Source: Rhipicephalus microplus (lineage: Eukaryota; Arthropoda; Arachnida; Ixodida; Ixodidae). From it: DNA of 64,000 nt. Under the pieces are notes generated by a model. The model saw only the letters and a list, made by a program, of their open reading frames with translations. It did no database searches and was not told the origin of the DNA. Made by a program: the position numbers and the translations under genes. Shown piece by piece: positions 24,201-37,100 of the stretch; position 1 is the stretch's first letter; each line of letters begins with the position of its first letter. The DNA lies in the NCBI RefSeq assembly GCF_043290135.1, contig NC_134710.1, positions 277,718,776-277,782,775 on the forward strand. Direction: 5' to 3'.

Positions 24201-25736
24201 ACGCGGATCCTCGAAAGCCGGGCCAGCTACTTCGCGCACAAAACACGAAGGTTGCGCCGTGCGCCCACCCAGTGGTGAGAAAGAAAGCAGGTCTTTCTGT
24301 TTCCACAAAGGCTGCCGCTCAGCCCATCACTGCCAAGCAAGATATTCCAGCGATCAAGGTGTCCCATGTGGAGAACGTGAAAAAACGAATCCTGCCTCAC
24401 GCGGATCCTCGAAAGCCGGGCCAGCTACTTCGCGCACAAAACACGAAGGTGTCGCCGTGCGCCCACCCAGCGGTGAGAAAGAAAGCAGGTCTTTCTGTTT
24501 CCACAAAGGCTGTCGCTCAGCCCATCACTGCCAAGCAAGATATTCCAGCGATGAAGGTGTCCCATGTGGAGAACGTGAAAAGACGAAGCCTGCCTCACGC
24601 GGAACCTCGAAAGCCGGGCCAGCCACTTCGCGCACAAAACACGAAGGCCGCGCCGTGCGCCCACATAGCGGTGAGAAAGAAAGCAGTTCTTTCTGTTTCG
24701 ACAAAGGCAGCCACTCAGCCCATCACTGCCAAACAAAATATTCCAGCTATCAAGGTGTCCCATGTGGAGAACGTGAAAAGACGAATCTTGCCTCACGCGG
24801 AACCTCGAAAGCAGGGCCAGCCACTTTCCGCACAAAACACGAAGGCCGCGCCGTGTGCCCACCCAGCGGTGAGAAAGAAAGCAGGTCTTTCTGTTTCCAC
24901 AAAAGCAGCTACTCAGCCCATCACTGCCAAGCATGATATTCCAGCGATCAAGGTGTCCCATGTAGAGAACGTGAAAAGACGAATCCTGCCTCACGCGGAA
25001 CCTCGAAAGCCGGGCCAGCCACTTCGCGCACAAAACACGAAGGCCGCGCCGTGCGCCGACCCAGCGGTGAGAAAGAAAGCAGGTTTTTCTGTTGCCACAA
25101 AGGCTGCCGCTCAGCCCATCACTGCCAAGCGATCAAGTTGTCCCATGTTGAGAACGTGAAAAGACGAAGCCTGCCTGACGCGGAACCTCGAAAGCCGGGC
25201 CAGCCACTTCGCGCACAAAATACGAAGGCCGCGCCGTGCGCACACCCAGCGGTGAGAAAGAAAGCAGGTCTTTCTGTTTCCACAAAGGCTGCCGCTCAGC
25301 CCATCACTGCGAAGCAAGATATTCCAGCGATCAAGGTGTCCCATGTTGAGAACGTGAAAAGACGAAGCCTGCCTCACCCGGATCCTCGAAAGCCGGGCCA
25401 GCCACTTCGTGCACAAAACACGAAGGCCGCGCCGTGCGCCCACCCAGCGGTGAGAAAGAAAGCAGGTCTTTGTTTTCACAAAGGCTGCCGTTCAGCCCAT
25501 CACTGCCAAGCAAGATATTCCAGCGATCAAGGTGTCCCATGTGGAAAACGTTAAAAGACGAAGCCTGCCTGACGCGGAACCTCGAAAGCCGGGCCAGCCA
25601 CTTCGCGCACAAAACACAATGGCCGCGCCGTGCGCCCACCCAGCGGTGAGAAAGAAAGCAGGTCTTTCTGTTTCCACAAAGGCTGCCGCTCAGCCCATTA
25701 CTGCCAAGCAAGATATTCCAGCGATCAAGGTGTCCC
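21216..25736. repeat. Megaunit sub-unit A, 4,521 bp, 23 monomers
   Basis: Starts with the landmark variant GAACATGTAAAG, in which a T replaces an A and makes an in-frame TAA. It contains two local expansions. One is a two-monomer, 397-bp duplication (boundaries 22796/23193 and 22994/23391). The other is a single-monomer duplication of the type with AAAAAACGAATCC and GGATCC (24168-24365 and 24366-24563). It ends with the 777-bp cassette at 24960-25736. The partner in megaunit 2 is 34192-38712. Confidence 0.88.
22640..23440. repeat. 397-bp (two-monomer) local tandem duplication
   Basis: Boundaries at 22796 and 22994 recur at 23193 and 23391. Both copies share AAAGGCCGGG, CACGCCGGGCGCC, CCATCGATC, GCGACGTGTGCC and the GAGAAATAAAGC stop variant (TAA at 22911-22913 and again 397 bp later). 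The join is inside the monomer 22994-23192, which begins as one type (AATCCTG) and continues as another (AAAGGCCGGG). The same structure is present in megaunit 2 at about 35616-36416. Confidence 0.88.
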
Positions 25737-28700
25737 ATGTGGAGAACATGTAAAGACGAAGCCTGTCTCACGCGAAACCTCGAAAGCCGGGCAAGCCACT
25801 TCGCGCACAAAACACCAAGGCGGCGCCGTGCGCCCTTCCAGCGGTGAGAATGAAAGCAGGTCTTTCTGTTTCCACAAAGGCCACCGCTCAGCCCATCACT
25901 GCCAAGCAAGATATTCCAGCGATCAAAGTGTCCCATGTGGAGAACGTGAAAGACGAAGCCTGCCTCACGCGGAACCTCGAAAGCCGGGCCAGCCACTTCG
26001 CGAACAAAACACGAAGGCCGCGCCGTGCGCCCACCCAGCAGTGAGAAAGAAAGCAGGTCTTTCTGTTTCCACAAAGGCTGCCGCTCATCCCATCACTGCC
26101 AAGCAAGATATTCCAGCGATCAAGGTGTCCCATGTTGAGAACGTGAAAAGACGAAGCCTGCCTCACGCGGAACCTCGAAAGCCGGGCCAGTCACTTCGCG
26201 CACAAAACACGAAGGCCGCGCCGTGCGCCCACCCAGCGGTGAGAAAGAAAGCAGGTCTTTGTTTCCACAAAGGCTGCCGCTCAGCCCATCCCTGCCAAGC
26301 AAGATATTCCAGCGATCAAGGTGTCCCATGTGGAGAACGTGAAAAGACGAAGCCTGCCTCACGCGGAACCTCGAAAGCCGGGCCAGCCACTTCGCGCACA
26401 AAACACGAAGGCCGCGCCGTGCGCCCACCCAGCGGTGAGAAAGAAAGCAGGTCTTTCTGTTTCCACAAAGGCTGCCGCTCAGCCCATCACTGCCAAGCAA
26501 GATATTCCAGCGATCAAGGTGTCCCATGTGGAGAACGTGAAAAAACGAATCCTGCCTCACGCGGATCCTCGAAAGCCGGGCCAGCTACTTCGCGCACAAA
26601 ACACGAAGGTTGCGCCGTGCGCCCACCCAGCGGTGAGAAAGAAAGCAGGTCTTTCTGTTTCCACAAAGGCTGTCCCTCAGCCCATCACTGCCAAGCAAGA
26701 TATTCCAGCGATGAAGGTGTCCCATGTGGAGAACGTGAAAAGACGAAGCCTGCCTCACGCGGAACCTCGAAAACCGGCCAGCCACTTCGCGCACAAAACA
26801 CGAAGGCCGCGCCGTGCGCCCACCCAGCGGTGAGAAAGAAAGCAGGTCCTTCTGTTTCGACAAAGGCAGCCACTCAGCCCATCACTGCCAAACAAAATAT
26901 TCCAGCGATCAAGGTGTCCCATGTGGAGAACGTGAAAAGACGAATCTTGCCTCACGCGGAACCTCGAAAGCCGGGCCAGCCACTTCGCGCACAAAACACG
27001 AAGGCCGCGCCATGCGCCGACCCAGTGGTGAGAAAGAAAGCAGGTCTTTCTGTTTCCACAAAGGCTGCCGCTCAGCCCATCACTGCCAAGCAAGATATTC
27101 CAGCGATCAAGTTGTCCCATGTGGAGAACGTGAAAAGACGAAGCCTGCCTCACGCGGAACCTCGAAAGGCCGGGCCAGCCACTTCGCGCACAAAATACGA
27201 AGGCCACGCCGGGCGCCCACCCAGCGGTGAGAAAGAAAGCAGGTCTTTCTGTTTCCACAAAGGCTGCCGCTCATCCCATCACTGCCAAGCAAGATATTCC
27301 ATCGATCAAGGTGTCCCATATGGAGAACGTGAAAAGACTAATCCTGCCTCACGCGGAACCTCGAAAGCCGGGCCAGCCACTTTCCGCACAAAACACGAAG
27401 GCCGCGACGTGTGCCCACCCAGCGGTGAGAAAGAAAGCAGGTCTTTCTGTTTCCACAAAAGCAGCTACTCAGCCCATCACTGCCAAGCATGATATTCCAG
27501 CGATCAAGGTGTCCCATGTAGAGAACGTGAAAAGACGAATCCTGCCTCACGCGGAACCTCGAAAGCCGGGCCAGCCACTTCGCGCACAAAACACGAAGGC
27601 CGCGCCGTGCGCCGACCCAGCGGTGAGAAAGAACGCAGGTTTTTCTGTTGCCACAAAGGCTGCCGCTCAGCCCATCACTGCCAAGCGATCAAGTTGTCCC
27701 ATGTGGAGAACGTGAAAAGACGAAGCCTGCCTGGCGCGGAACCTCGATAGCCGGGCCAGCCACTTCGCGCACAAAACACGAAGGCCGCGCCGTGCGCCCA
27801 CCCAGCGGTGAGAAAAAAAGCAGGTCTTTGTGTTTCCACAAAGGCTGCCGCTCAGCCCATCACTGCCAAGCAAGGTATTCCAGCGATCAAGGTGTCCCAT
27901 GTGGAGAAAATGAAAAGACGAAGCCTGCCTCACGCGGAACCTCGAAAGGTGGGCCAGCCACTTCGCGCACAAAACACGACGGCCGCGCCGTGCGCCCACC
28001 CAGCGGTGAAAAAGAAAGCAGATCTTTGTTTCCACAAAGGCTGCCGCTCTGCCCATTACTGCCAAGCAAGATATTCCAGCGATCAAGGTATCCCATGCGG
28101 AGTACGTGAAAAGACGAAGCCTGCCTCCCGCGGAACCTCGAAAGCCGGGCCAGCCACTTCGCGCACAAAACACGAAGGCCGCGCCGTGCGCCCACCCAGC
28201 GGTGAGAAAGAAAGCAGGTCTTTCTGTTTCCACAAAGGCTGCCGCTCAGCCCATCACTGCCAAGCAAGATATTCCAGCGATCAAGGTGTCCCATGTGGAG
28301 AACGTGAAAAAACGAATCCTGCCTCACGCGGATCCTCGAAAGCCGGGCCAGCTACTTCGCGCACAAAACACGAAGGTTGCGCCGTGCGCCCACCCAGCGG
28401 TGAGAAAGAAAGCAGGTCTTTCTGTTTCCACAAAGGCTGTCGCTCAGCCCATCACTGCCAAGCAAGATATTCCAGCGATGAAGGTGTCCCATGTGGAGAA
28501 CGTGAAAAGACGAAGCCTGCCTCACGCGGAACCTCGATAGCCGGGCCAGCCACTTCGCGCACAAAACACGAAGGCCGCGCCGTGCGCCCACATAGCGGTG
28601 AGAAAGAAAGCAGGTCTTTCTGTTTCGACAAAGGCAGCCACTCAGCCTATCACTGCCAAACAAAATATTCCAGCGATCAAGGTGTCCCATGTGAAGAACG

Positions 28701-29280
28701 TGAAAAGACGAATCTTGCCTCACGCGGAACCTCGAAAGCCGGGCCAGCCACTTCGCGCACAAAACACGAAGGCCGCGCCATGCGCCGACCCAGTGGTGAG
28801 AAAGAAAGCAGGTCTTTCTGTTTCCACAAAGGCTGCCGCTCAGCCCATCACTGCCAAGCAAGATATTCCAGCGATCAAGTTGTCCCATGTGGAGAACGTG
28901 AAAAGACGAAGCCTGCCTCACCCGGATCCTCGAATGCCGGGCCAGCCACTTCGTGCACAAAACACGAAGGCCGCGCCGTGCGCCCACCCAGCGGTGAGAC
29001 AGAAAGCAGGTCTTTGTTTTCACAAAGGCTGCCGTTCAGCCCATCACTGCCAAGCAAGATATTCCAGCGATCAAGGTGTCCCATGTGGAAAACGTTAAAA
29101 GACGAAGCCTGCCTGACGCGGAACCTCGAAAGCCGGGCCAGCCACTTCGCGCACAAAACACAATGGCCGCGCCGTGCGCCCACCCAGCGGTGAGAAAGAA
29201 AGCAGGTCTTTCTGTTTCCACAAAGGCTGCCGCTCAGCCCATTACTGCCAAGCAAGATATTCCAGCGATCAAGGTGTCCC
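25737..29280. repeat. Megaunit sub-unit B, 3,544 bp, 18 monomers
   Basis: Begins with the same landmark variant and follows the same order of monomer types as sub-unit A, but lacks A's local duplications. A 197-bp monomer at 26724 arises from AAACCGGCC, which has lost one G. The terminal cassette is shortened to three monomers (28689-29280, 592 bp) because the 13-bp-deleted monomer and its neighbour are fused or lost at about 28887. The partner in megaunit 2 is 38713-42256. Confidence 0.88.
26328..26525 (+). repeat. Reference monomer matching the 198-bp consensus
   Basis: This monomer matches the majority base at every position I could judge and serves as the reference. It has 64 C and 52 G (58.6% G+C) and 16 CpG. 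That is close to the roughly 17 expected from base composition, so CpG is not depleted. It contains an AAAGAAAG purine run, the stretch GATATTCCAGCGATCAAG that is hit by the 13-bp deletion in other copies, and no long inverted repeat that I can see. Common substitutions elsewhere include AATCCTG or AATCTTG for AAGCCTG, GGATCC for GGAACC, GTGTGCC for GTGCGCC, and GGTTGCGCC for GGCCGCGCC. Confidence 0.9.
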
Positions 29281-32200
29281 ATGTGGAGAACATGTAAAGA
29301 CGAAGCCTGTCTCACGCGAAACCTCGAAAGCCGGGCCAGCCACTTCGCGCACAAAACACGAAGGTGGCGCCGTGCGCCCTTCCAGCGGTGAGAAAGAAAG
29401 CAGGTCTTTCTGTTTCCACAAAGGCCGCCGCTCAGCCCATCACTGCCAAGCAAGATATTCCAGCGATCAAAGTGTCCCATGTGGAGAACGTGAAAGACGA
29501 AGCCTGCCTCACGCGGAACCTCGAAAGCCGGGCCAGCCACTTCGCGAACAAAACACGAAGGCCGCGCCGTGCGCCCACCCAGCAGTGAGAAAGAAAGCAG
29601 GTCTTTCTGTTTCCACAAAGGCTGCCGCTCATCCCATCACTGCCAAGCAAGATAATCCAGCGATCAAGGTGTCCCATGTTGAGAACGTGAAAAGACGAAG
29701 CCTGCCTCACGCGGAACCTCGAAAGCCGGGCCAGTCACTTCGCGCACAAAACACGAAGGCCGCGCCGTGCGCCCACCCAGCGGTGAGAAAGAAAGCAGGT
29801 CTTTGTTTCCACAAAGGCTGCCGCTCAGCCCATCCCTGCCAAGCAAGATATTCCAGCGATCAAGGTGTCCCATGTGGAGAACGTGAAAAGAGGAAGCCTG
29901 CCTCACGCAGAACCTCGAAAGCCGGGCCAGCCACTTCGCGCACAAAACACGAAGGCCGCGCCGTGCGCCCACCCAGCGGTGAGAAAAAAAGCAGGTCTTT
30001 GTGTTTCCACAAAGGCTGCCGCTCAGCCCATCACTGCCAAGCAAGATATTCCAGCGATCAAGGTGTCCCATGTGGAGAAAATGAAAAGACGAAGCCTGCC
30101 TCACGCGGAACCTCGAAAGCTGGGCCAGCCACTTCGCGCAAAAAACACGAAGGCCGCGCCGTGCGCCCACCCAGCGGTGAAAAAGAAAGCAGGTCTTTGT
30201 TTCCACAAAGGCTGCCGCTCTGCCCATCACTGCCAAGCAAGATATTCCAGCGATCAAGGTATCCTATGCGGAGTACGTAAAAAGACGAAGCCTGCCTCAC
30301 GCGGAACCTCGAAAGCCGGGCCAGCCACTTCGCGCACAAAACACGAAGGCCGCGCCGTGCGCCCACCCAGCGGTGAGAAAGAAAGCAGGTCTTTCTGTTT
30401 CCACAAAGGCTGCCGCTCAGCCCATCACTGCCAAGCAAGATATTCCAGCGATCAAGGTGTCCCATGTGGAGAACGTGAAAAAACGAATCCTGCCTCACGC
30501 GGATCCTCGAAAGCCGGGCCAGCTACTTCGCGCACAAAACACGAAGGTTGCGCCGTGCGCCCACCCAGCGGTGAGAAAGAAAGCAGGTCTTTCTGTTTCC
30601 ACAAAGGCTGTCCCTCAGCCCATCACTGCCAAGCAAGATATTCCAGCGATGAAGGTGTCCCATGTGGAGAACGTGAAAAGACGAAGCCTGCCTCACGCGG
30701 AACCTCGAAAACCGGGCCAGCCACTTCGCGCACAAAACACGAAGGCCGCGCCGTGCGCCCACCCAGCGGTGAGAAAGAAAGCAGGTCTTTCTGTTTCGAC
30801 AAAGGCAGCCACTCAGCCCATCACTGCCAAACAAAATATTCCAGCGATCAAGTTGTCCCATGTGGAGAACGTGAAAAGACGAAGCCTTCCTCACGCGGAA
30901 CCTCGAAAGGCCGGGCCAGCCACTTCGCGCACAAAATACGAAGGCCACGCCGGGCGCCCACCCAGCGGTGAGAAAGAAAGCAGGTCTTTCTGTTTCCACA
31001 AAGGCTGCCGCTCAGCCCATCACTGCCAAGCAAGATATTCCATCGATCAAGGTGTCCCATATGGAGAACGTGAAAAGACTAATTCTGCCTCACGCGGAAC
31101 CTCGAAAGCCGGGCCAGCCACTTTCCGCACAAAACACGAAGGCCGCGACGTGTGCCCACCCAGCGGTGAGAAAGAAAGCAGGTCTTTCTGTTTCCACAAA
31201 AGCAGCTACTCAGCCCATCACTGCCAAGCATGATATTCCAGCGATCAAGGTGTCCCATGTAGAGAACGTGAAAAGACGAATCCTGCCTCACGCGGAACAT
31301 CGAAAGCCGGGCCAGCCACTTCGCGCACAAAACACGAAGGCCGCGCCGTGCGCCGACCCAGCGGTGAGAAAGAAAGCAGGTTTTTCTGTTGCCACAAAGG
31401 CTGCCGCTCAGCCCATCACTGCCAAGCGATGAAGTTGTCCCACGTGGAGAACGTGAAAAGACGAAGCCTGCCTGACGCGGAACCTCGATAGCCGGGCCAG
31501 CCACTTCGCGCACAAAACACGAAGGCCGCGCCGTGCGCCCACCCAGCGGTGAGAAAAAAAGCAGGTCTTTGTTTTTCCACAAAGGCTGCCGCTCAGCCCA
31601 TCACTTCCAAGCAAGATATTCCAGCGATCAAGGTGTCCCATGTGGAGAAAATGAAAAGACGAAGCCTGCCTCACGCGGAACCTCGAAAGGTGGGCCAGCC
31701 ACTTCGCGCACAAAACACGACGGCCGCGCCGTGCGCCCACCCAGCGGTGAAAAAAAAACAGGTCTTTGTTTCCACAAAGGCTGCCGCTCTGCCCATTACT
31801 GCCAAGCAAGATATTCCAGCGATCAAGGTATCCCATGCAGGGTACGTGAAAAGACGAAGCCTGCCTCCCGCGGAACCTCGAAAGCCGGGCCAGCCACTTC
31901 GCGCACAAAACACGAAGGCCGCGCCGTGCGCCCACCCAGTGGTGAGAAAGAAAGCAGGTCTTTCTGTTTCCACAAAGGCTGCCGCTCAGCCCATCACTGC
32001 CAAGCAAGATATTCCAGCGATCAAGGTGTCCCATGTGGAGAACGTGAAAAAACGAATCCTGCCTCACGCGGATCCTCGAAAGCCGGGCCAGCTACTTCGC
32101 GCACAAAACACGAAGGTTGCGCCGTGCGCCCACCTAGCGGTGAGAAAGAAAGCAGGTCTTTCTGTTTCCACAAAGGCTGTCGCTCAGCCCATCACTGCCA

Positions 32201-34191
32201 AGCAAGATATTCCAGCGATGAAGGTGTCCCATGTGGAGAACGTGAAAAGACGAAGCCTGCCTCACGCGGAACCTCGAAAGCCGGGCCAGCCACTTCGCGC
32301 ACAAAACACGAAGGCCGCGCCGTGCGCCCACATAGCGGTGAGAAAGAAAGCAGGTCTTTCTGTTTCGACTAAGGCAGCCACTCAGCCTATCACTGCCAAA
32401 CAAAATATTCCAGCGATCAAGGTGTCCCATGTGGAGAACGTGAAAAGACGAATCTTGCCTCACGCGGAACCTCGAAAGCCGGGCCAGCCACTTCGCGCAC
32501 AAAACACGAAGGCCGCGCGATGCGCCGACCCAGTGGTGAGAAAGAAAGCAGGTCTTTCTGTTTCCACAAAGGCTGCCGCTCAGCCCATCACTGCCAAGCA
32601 AGATATTCCAGCGATCAAGTTGTCCCATGTGGAGAACGTGAAAAGACGAAGCCTGCCTCACCCGGATCCTCGAAAGCCGGGCCAGCCACTTCGTGCACAA
32701 AACACGAAGGCTGCGCCGTGCGCCCACCCAGCGGTGAGAAAGAAAGCAGGTCTTTGTTTTCACAAAGGCTGCCGTTCAGCCCATCACTGCCAAGCAAGAT
32801 ATTCCAGCGATCAAGGTGTCCCATGTGGAAAACGTTAAAAGACGAAGCCTGCCTGACGCGGAACCTCGAAAGCCGGGCCAGCCACTTCGCGCACAAAACA
32901 CGAAGGCCGCGCCGTGCGCCCACCCAGCGGTGAGAAAAAAAGCAGGTCTTTGTGTTTCCACAAAGGCTGCCGCTCAGCCCATCACTGCCAAGCAAGATAT
33001 TCCAGCGATCAAGGTGTCCCATGTGGAGAAAATGAAAAGACGAAGCCTGCCTCACGCGGAACCTCGAAAGCTGGGCCAGCCACTTCGCGCACAAAACACG
33101 AAGGCCGCGCCGTGCGCCCACCCAGCGGTGAAAAAGAAAGCAGGTCTTTGTTTCCACAAAGGCTGCCGCTCTGCCCATCACTGCCAAGCAAGATATTCCA
33201 GCGATCAAGGTATCCCATGCGGAGAACGTGAAAAGACGAAGCCTGCCTCACACGGAACCTCTAAAGCCGGGCCAGCCACTTCGCGCACAAAACACGAAGG
33301 CCGCGCCGTGCGCCCACCCAGCGGTGAGAAAGAAAGCAGGTCTTTCTGTTTCCACAAAGGCTGCCGCTCAGCCCGTCACTGCCAAGCATGATATTCCAGC
33401 GATCAAGGTGTCCCATGTAGAGAACGTGAAAAGACGAATCCTGCCTCACGCGGAACCTCGAAAGCCGGGCCAGCCACTTCGCGCACAAAACACGAAGGCC
33501 GCGCCGTGCGCCGACCCAGCGGTGAGAAAGAAAGCAGGTTTTTCTGTTGCCACAAAGGCTGCCGCTCAGCCCATCACTGCCAAGCGATCAAGTTGTCCCA
33601 TGTGGAGAACGTGAAAAGACGAAGCCTGCCTGACGCGGAACCTCGAAAGCCGGGCCAGCCACTTCGCGCACAAAATACGAAGGCCGCGCCGTGCGCACAC
33701 CCAGCGGTGAGAAAGAAAGCAGGTCTTTCTGTTTCCACAAAGGCTGCCGCTCAGCCCATCACTGCGAAGCAAGATATTCCAGCGATCAAGGTGTCCCATG
33801 TAGAGAACGTGAAAAGACGAAGCCTGCCTCACCCGGATCCTCGAAAGCCGGGCCAGCCACTTCGTGCACAAAACACGAAGGCCGCGCCGTGCGCCCACCC
33901 AGCGGTGAGAAAGAAAGCAGGTCTTTGTTTTCACAAAGGCTGCCGTTCAGCCCATCACTGCCAAGCAAGATATTCCAGCGATCAAGGTGTCCCATGTGGA
34001 AAACGTTAAAAGACGAAGCCTGCCTGACGCGGAACCTCGAAAGCCGGGCCAGCCACTTCACGTACAAAACACAATGGCCGCGCCGTGCGCCCACCCAGCG
34101 GTGAGAAAGAAAGCAGGTCTTTCTGTTTCCACAAAGGCTGCCGCTCAGCCCATTACTGCCAAGCAAGATATTCCAGCGATCAAGGTGTCCC
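29281..34191. repeat. Megaunit sub-unit C, 4,911 bp, 25 monomers
   Basis: This landmark-to-landmark interval spans the junction between the two megaunits at 33375/33376. It includes a 185-bp monomer with an extra G (GCGATGAAG) at 31257-31441. It also includes a 195-bp monomer at 31640 with a nine-A run (31750-31758), and a monomer at 32823 that starts like the pre-landmark type but ends like another (GAGAAAAAAAG, then GTCTTTGTG). The interval closes with the 777-bp cassette at 33415-34191. The next such interval, from 42257, continues past the megaunit end and has no landmark until 49356. Confidence 0.86.
31740..31764. repeat. Nine-A run and homopolymer contraction
   Basis: GCGGTGAAAAAGAAAGCAGG of related monomers appears here as GTGAAAAAAAAACAGG. 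One G has become A and one base is lost, giving a 195-bp monomer (31640-31834). The partner in megaunit 2 is at about 44716-44740 and is identical. Confidence 0.85.
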
Positions 34192-37100
34192 ATGTGGAGA
34201 ACATGTAAAGACGAAGCCTGTCTCACGCGAAACCTCGAAAGCCGGGCCAGCCACTTCGCGCACAAAACACGAAGGCGGCGCCGTGCGCCCTTCCAGCGGT
34301 GAGAAAGAAAGCAGGTCTTTCTGTTTCCACAAAGGCCACCGCTCAGCCCATCACTGCCAAGCAAGATATTCCAGCGATCAAAGTGTCCCATGTGGAGAAC
34401 GTGAAAGACGAAGCCTGCCTCACGCGGAACCTCGAAAGCCGGGCCAGCCACTTCGCGAACAAAACACGAAGGCCGCGCCGTGCGCCCACCCAGCAGTGAG
34501 AAAGAAAGCAGGTCTTTCTGTTTCCACAAAGGCTGCCGCTCATCCCATCACTGCCAAGCAAGATATTCCAGCGATCAAGGTGTCCCATGTTGAGAACGTG
34601 AAAAGACGAAGCCTGCCTCACGCGGAACCTCGAAAGCCGGGCCAGTCACTTCGCGCACAAAACACGAAGGCCGCGCCGTGCGCCCACCCAGCGGTGAGAA
34701 AGAAAGCAGGTCTTTGTTTCCACAAAGGCTGCCGCTCAGCCCATCCCTGCCAAGCAAGATATTCCAGCGATCAAGGTGTCCCATGTGGAGAACGTGAAAA
34801 GACGAAGCCTGCCTCACGCAGAACCTCGAAAGCCGGGCCAGCCACTTCGCGCACAAAACACGAAGGCCGCGCCGTGCGCCCACCCAGCGGTGAAAAAGAA
34901 AGCAGGTCTTTGTTTCCACAAAGGCTGCCGCTCTGCCCATCACTGCCAAGCAAGATATTCCAGCGATCAAGGTATCCTATGCGGAGTACGTGAAAAGACG
35001 AAGCCTGCCTCACGCGGAACCTCGAAAGCCGGGCCAGCCACTTCGCGCACAAAACACGAAGGCCGCGCCGTGCGCCCACCCAGCGGTGAGAAAGAAAGCA
35101 GGTCTTTCTGTTTCCACAAAAGCTGCCGCTCAGCCCATCACTGCCAAGCAAGATATTCCAGCGATGAAGGTGTCCCATGTGGAGAACGTGAAAAGACGAA
35201 GCCTGCCTCACGCGGAACCTCGAAAACCGGGCCAGCCACTTCGCGCACAAAACACGAAGGCCGCGCCGTGCGCCCAGCCAGCGGTGAGAAAGAAAGCAGG
35301 TCCTTCTGTTTCGACAAAGGCAGCCACTCAGCCCATCACTGCCAAACAAAATATTCCAGCGATCAAGGTGTCCCATGTGGAGAACGTGAAAAGACGAATC
35401 TTGCCTCACGCGGAACCTCGAAAGCCGGGCCAGCCACTTCGCGCACAAAACACGAAGGCCGCGCCATGCGCCGACCCAGTGGTGAGAAAGAAAGCAGGTC
35501 TTTCTGTTTCCACAAAGGCTGCCGCTCAGCCCATCACTGCCAAGCAAGATATTTTAGCGATCAAGTTGTCCCATGTGGAGAACGTGAAAAGACGAAGCCT
35601 GCCTCACGCGGAACCTCGAAAGGCCGGGCCAGCCACTTCGCGCACAAAATACGAAGGCCACGCCGGGCGCCCACCCAGCGGTGAGAAAGAAAGCAGGTCT
35701 TTCTGTTTCCACAAAGGCTGCCGCTCAGCCCATCACTGCCAAGCAAGATATTCCATCGATCAAGGTGTCCCATATGGAGAACGTGAAAAGACTAATCCTG
35801 CCTCACGCGGAACCTCGAAAGCCGGGCCAGCCACTTTCCGCACAAAACACGAAGGCCGCGACGTGTGCCCACCCAGCGGTGAGAAATAAAGCAGGTCTTT
35901 CTGTTTCCACAAAAGCAGCTACTCAGCCCATCACTGCCAAGCATGATATTCCAGCGATCAAGGTGTCCCATGTAGAGAACGTGAAAAGACGAATCCTGCC
36001 TCACGCGGAACCTCGAAAGGCCGGGCCAGCCACTTCGCGCACAAAATACGAAGGCCACGCCGGGCGCCCACCCAGCGGTGAGAAAGAAAGCAGGTCTTTC
36101 TGTTTCCACAAAGGCTGCCGCTCAGCCCATCACTGCCAAGCAAGATATTCCATCGATCAAGGTGTCCCATATGGAGAACGTGAAAAGACTAATCCTGCCT
36201 CACGCGGAACCTCGAAAGCCGGGCCAGCCACTTTCCGCACAAAACACGAAGGCCGCGACGTGTGCCCACCCAGCGGTGAGAAATAAAGCAGGTCTTTCTG
36301 TTTCCACAAAAGCAGCTACTCAGCCCATCACTGCCAAGCATGATATTCCAGCGATCAAGGTGTCCCATGTAGAGAACGTGAAAAGACGAATCCTGCCTCA
36401 CGCGGAACCTCGAAAGCCGGGCCAGCCACTTCGCGCACAAAACACGAAGGCCGCGCCGTGCGCCGACCCAGCGGTGAGAAAGAAAGCAGGTTTTTCTGTT
36501 GCCACAAAGGCTGCCGCTCAGCCCATCACTGCCAAGCGATCAAGTTGTCCCATGTGGAGAACGTGAAAAGACGAAGCCTGCCTGACGCGGAACCTCGATA
36601 GCCGGGCCAGCCACTTCGCGCACAAAACACGAAGGCTGCGCCGTGCGCCCACCCAGCGGTGAGAAAAAAAGCAGGTCTTTGTGTTTCCACAAAGGCTGCC
36701 GCTCAGCCCATCACTGCCAAGCAAGATATTCCAGCGATCAAGGTGTCCCATGTGGAGAAAATGAAAAGACGAAGCCTGCCTCACGCGGAACCTCGAAAGG
36801 TGGGCGAGCCACTTCGCGCACAAAACACGACGGCCGCGCCGTGCGCCCACCCAGCGGTGAAAAAGAAAGCAGATCTTTGTTTCCACAAAGGCTGCCGCTC
36901 TGCCCATTACAGCAAAGCAAGATATTCCAGCGATCAAGGTATTCCATGCGGAGTACGTGAAAAGACGAAGCCTGCCTCCCGCGGAACCTCGAAAGCCGGG
37001 CCAGCCACTTCGCGCACAAAACACGAAGGCCGCGCCGTGCGCCCACCCAGCGGTGAGAAAGAAAGCAGGTCTTTCTGTTTCCACAAAGGCTGCCGCTCAG

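Larger units (their letters stand above)
20400..33375. repeat. 12,976-bp megaunit, copy 1 (66 monomers)
   Basis: Every monomer boundary and length variant in this span recurs at +12,976. Landmark monomers at 21216, 25737 and 29281 recur at 34192, 38713 and 42257, so one period contains landmark intervals of 4,521, 3,544 and 4,911 bp (23, 18 and 25 monomers). The left edge is placed where the sequence before CACTGCCAAGCATGATATT stops matching its partner (A at 20399 against G at 33375). The period is not a multiple of three. I detected only two substitutions against copy 2: T at 25851 is A at 38827, and A at 28694 is G at 41670. Confidence 0.94.

Noticed and set aside
31740..31764. Nine-A run as a poly(A) tail of a retroposed insertion
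   Set aside because: It is an expansion of the normal GTGAAAAAGAAAGC purine stretch. Monomer sequence continues on both sides with no target-site duplication.
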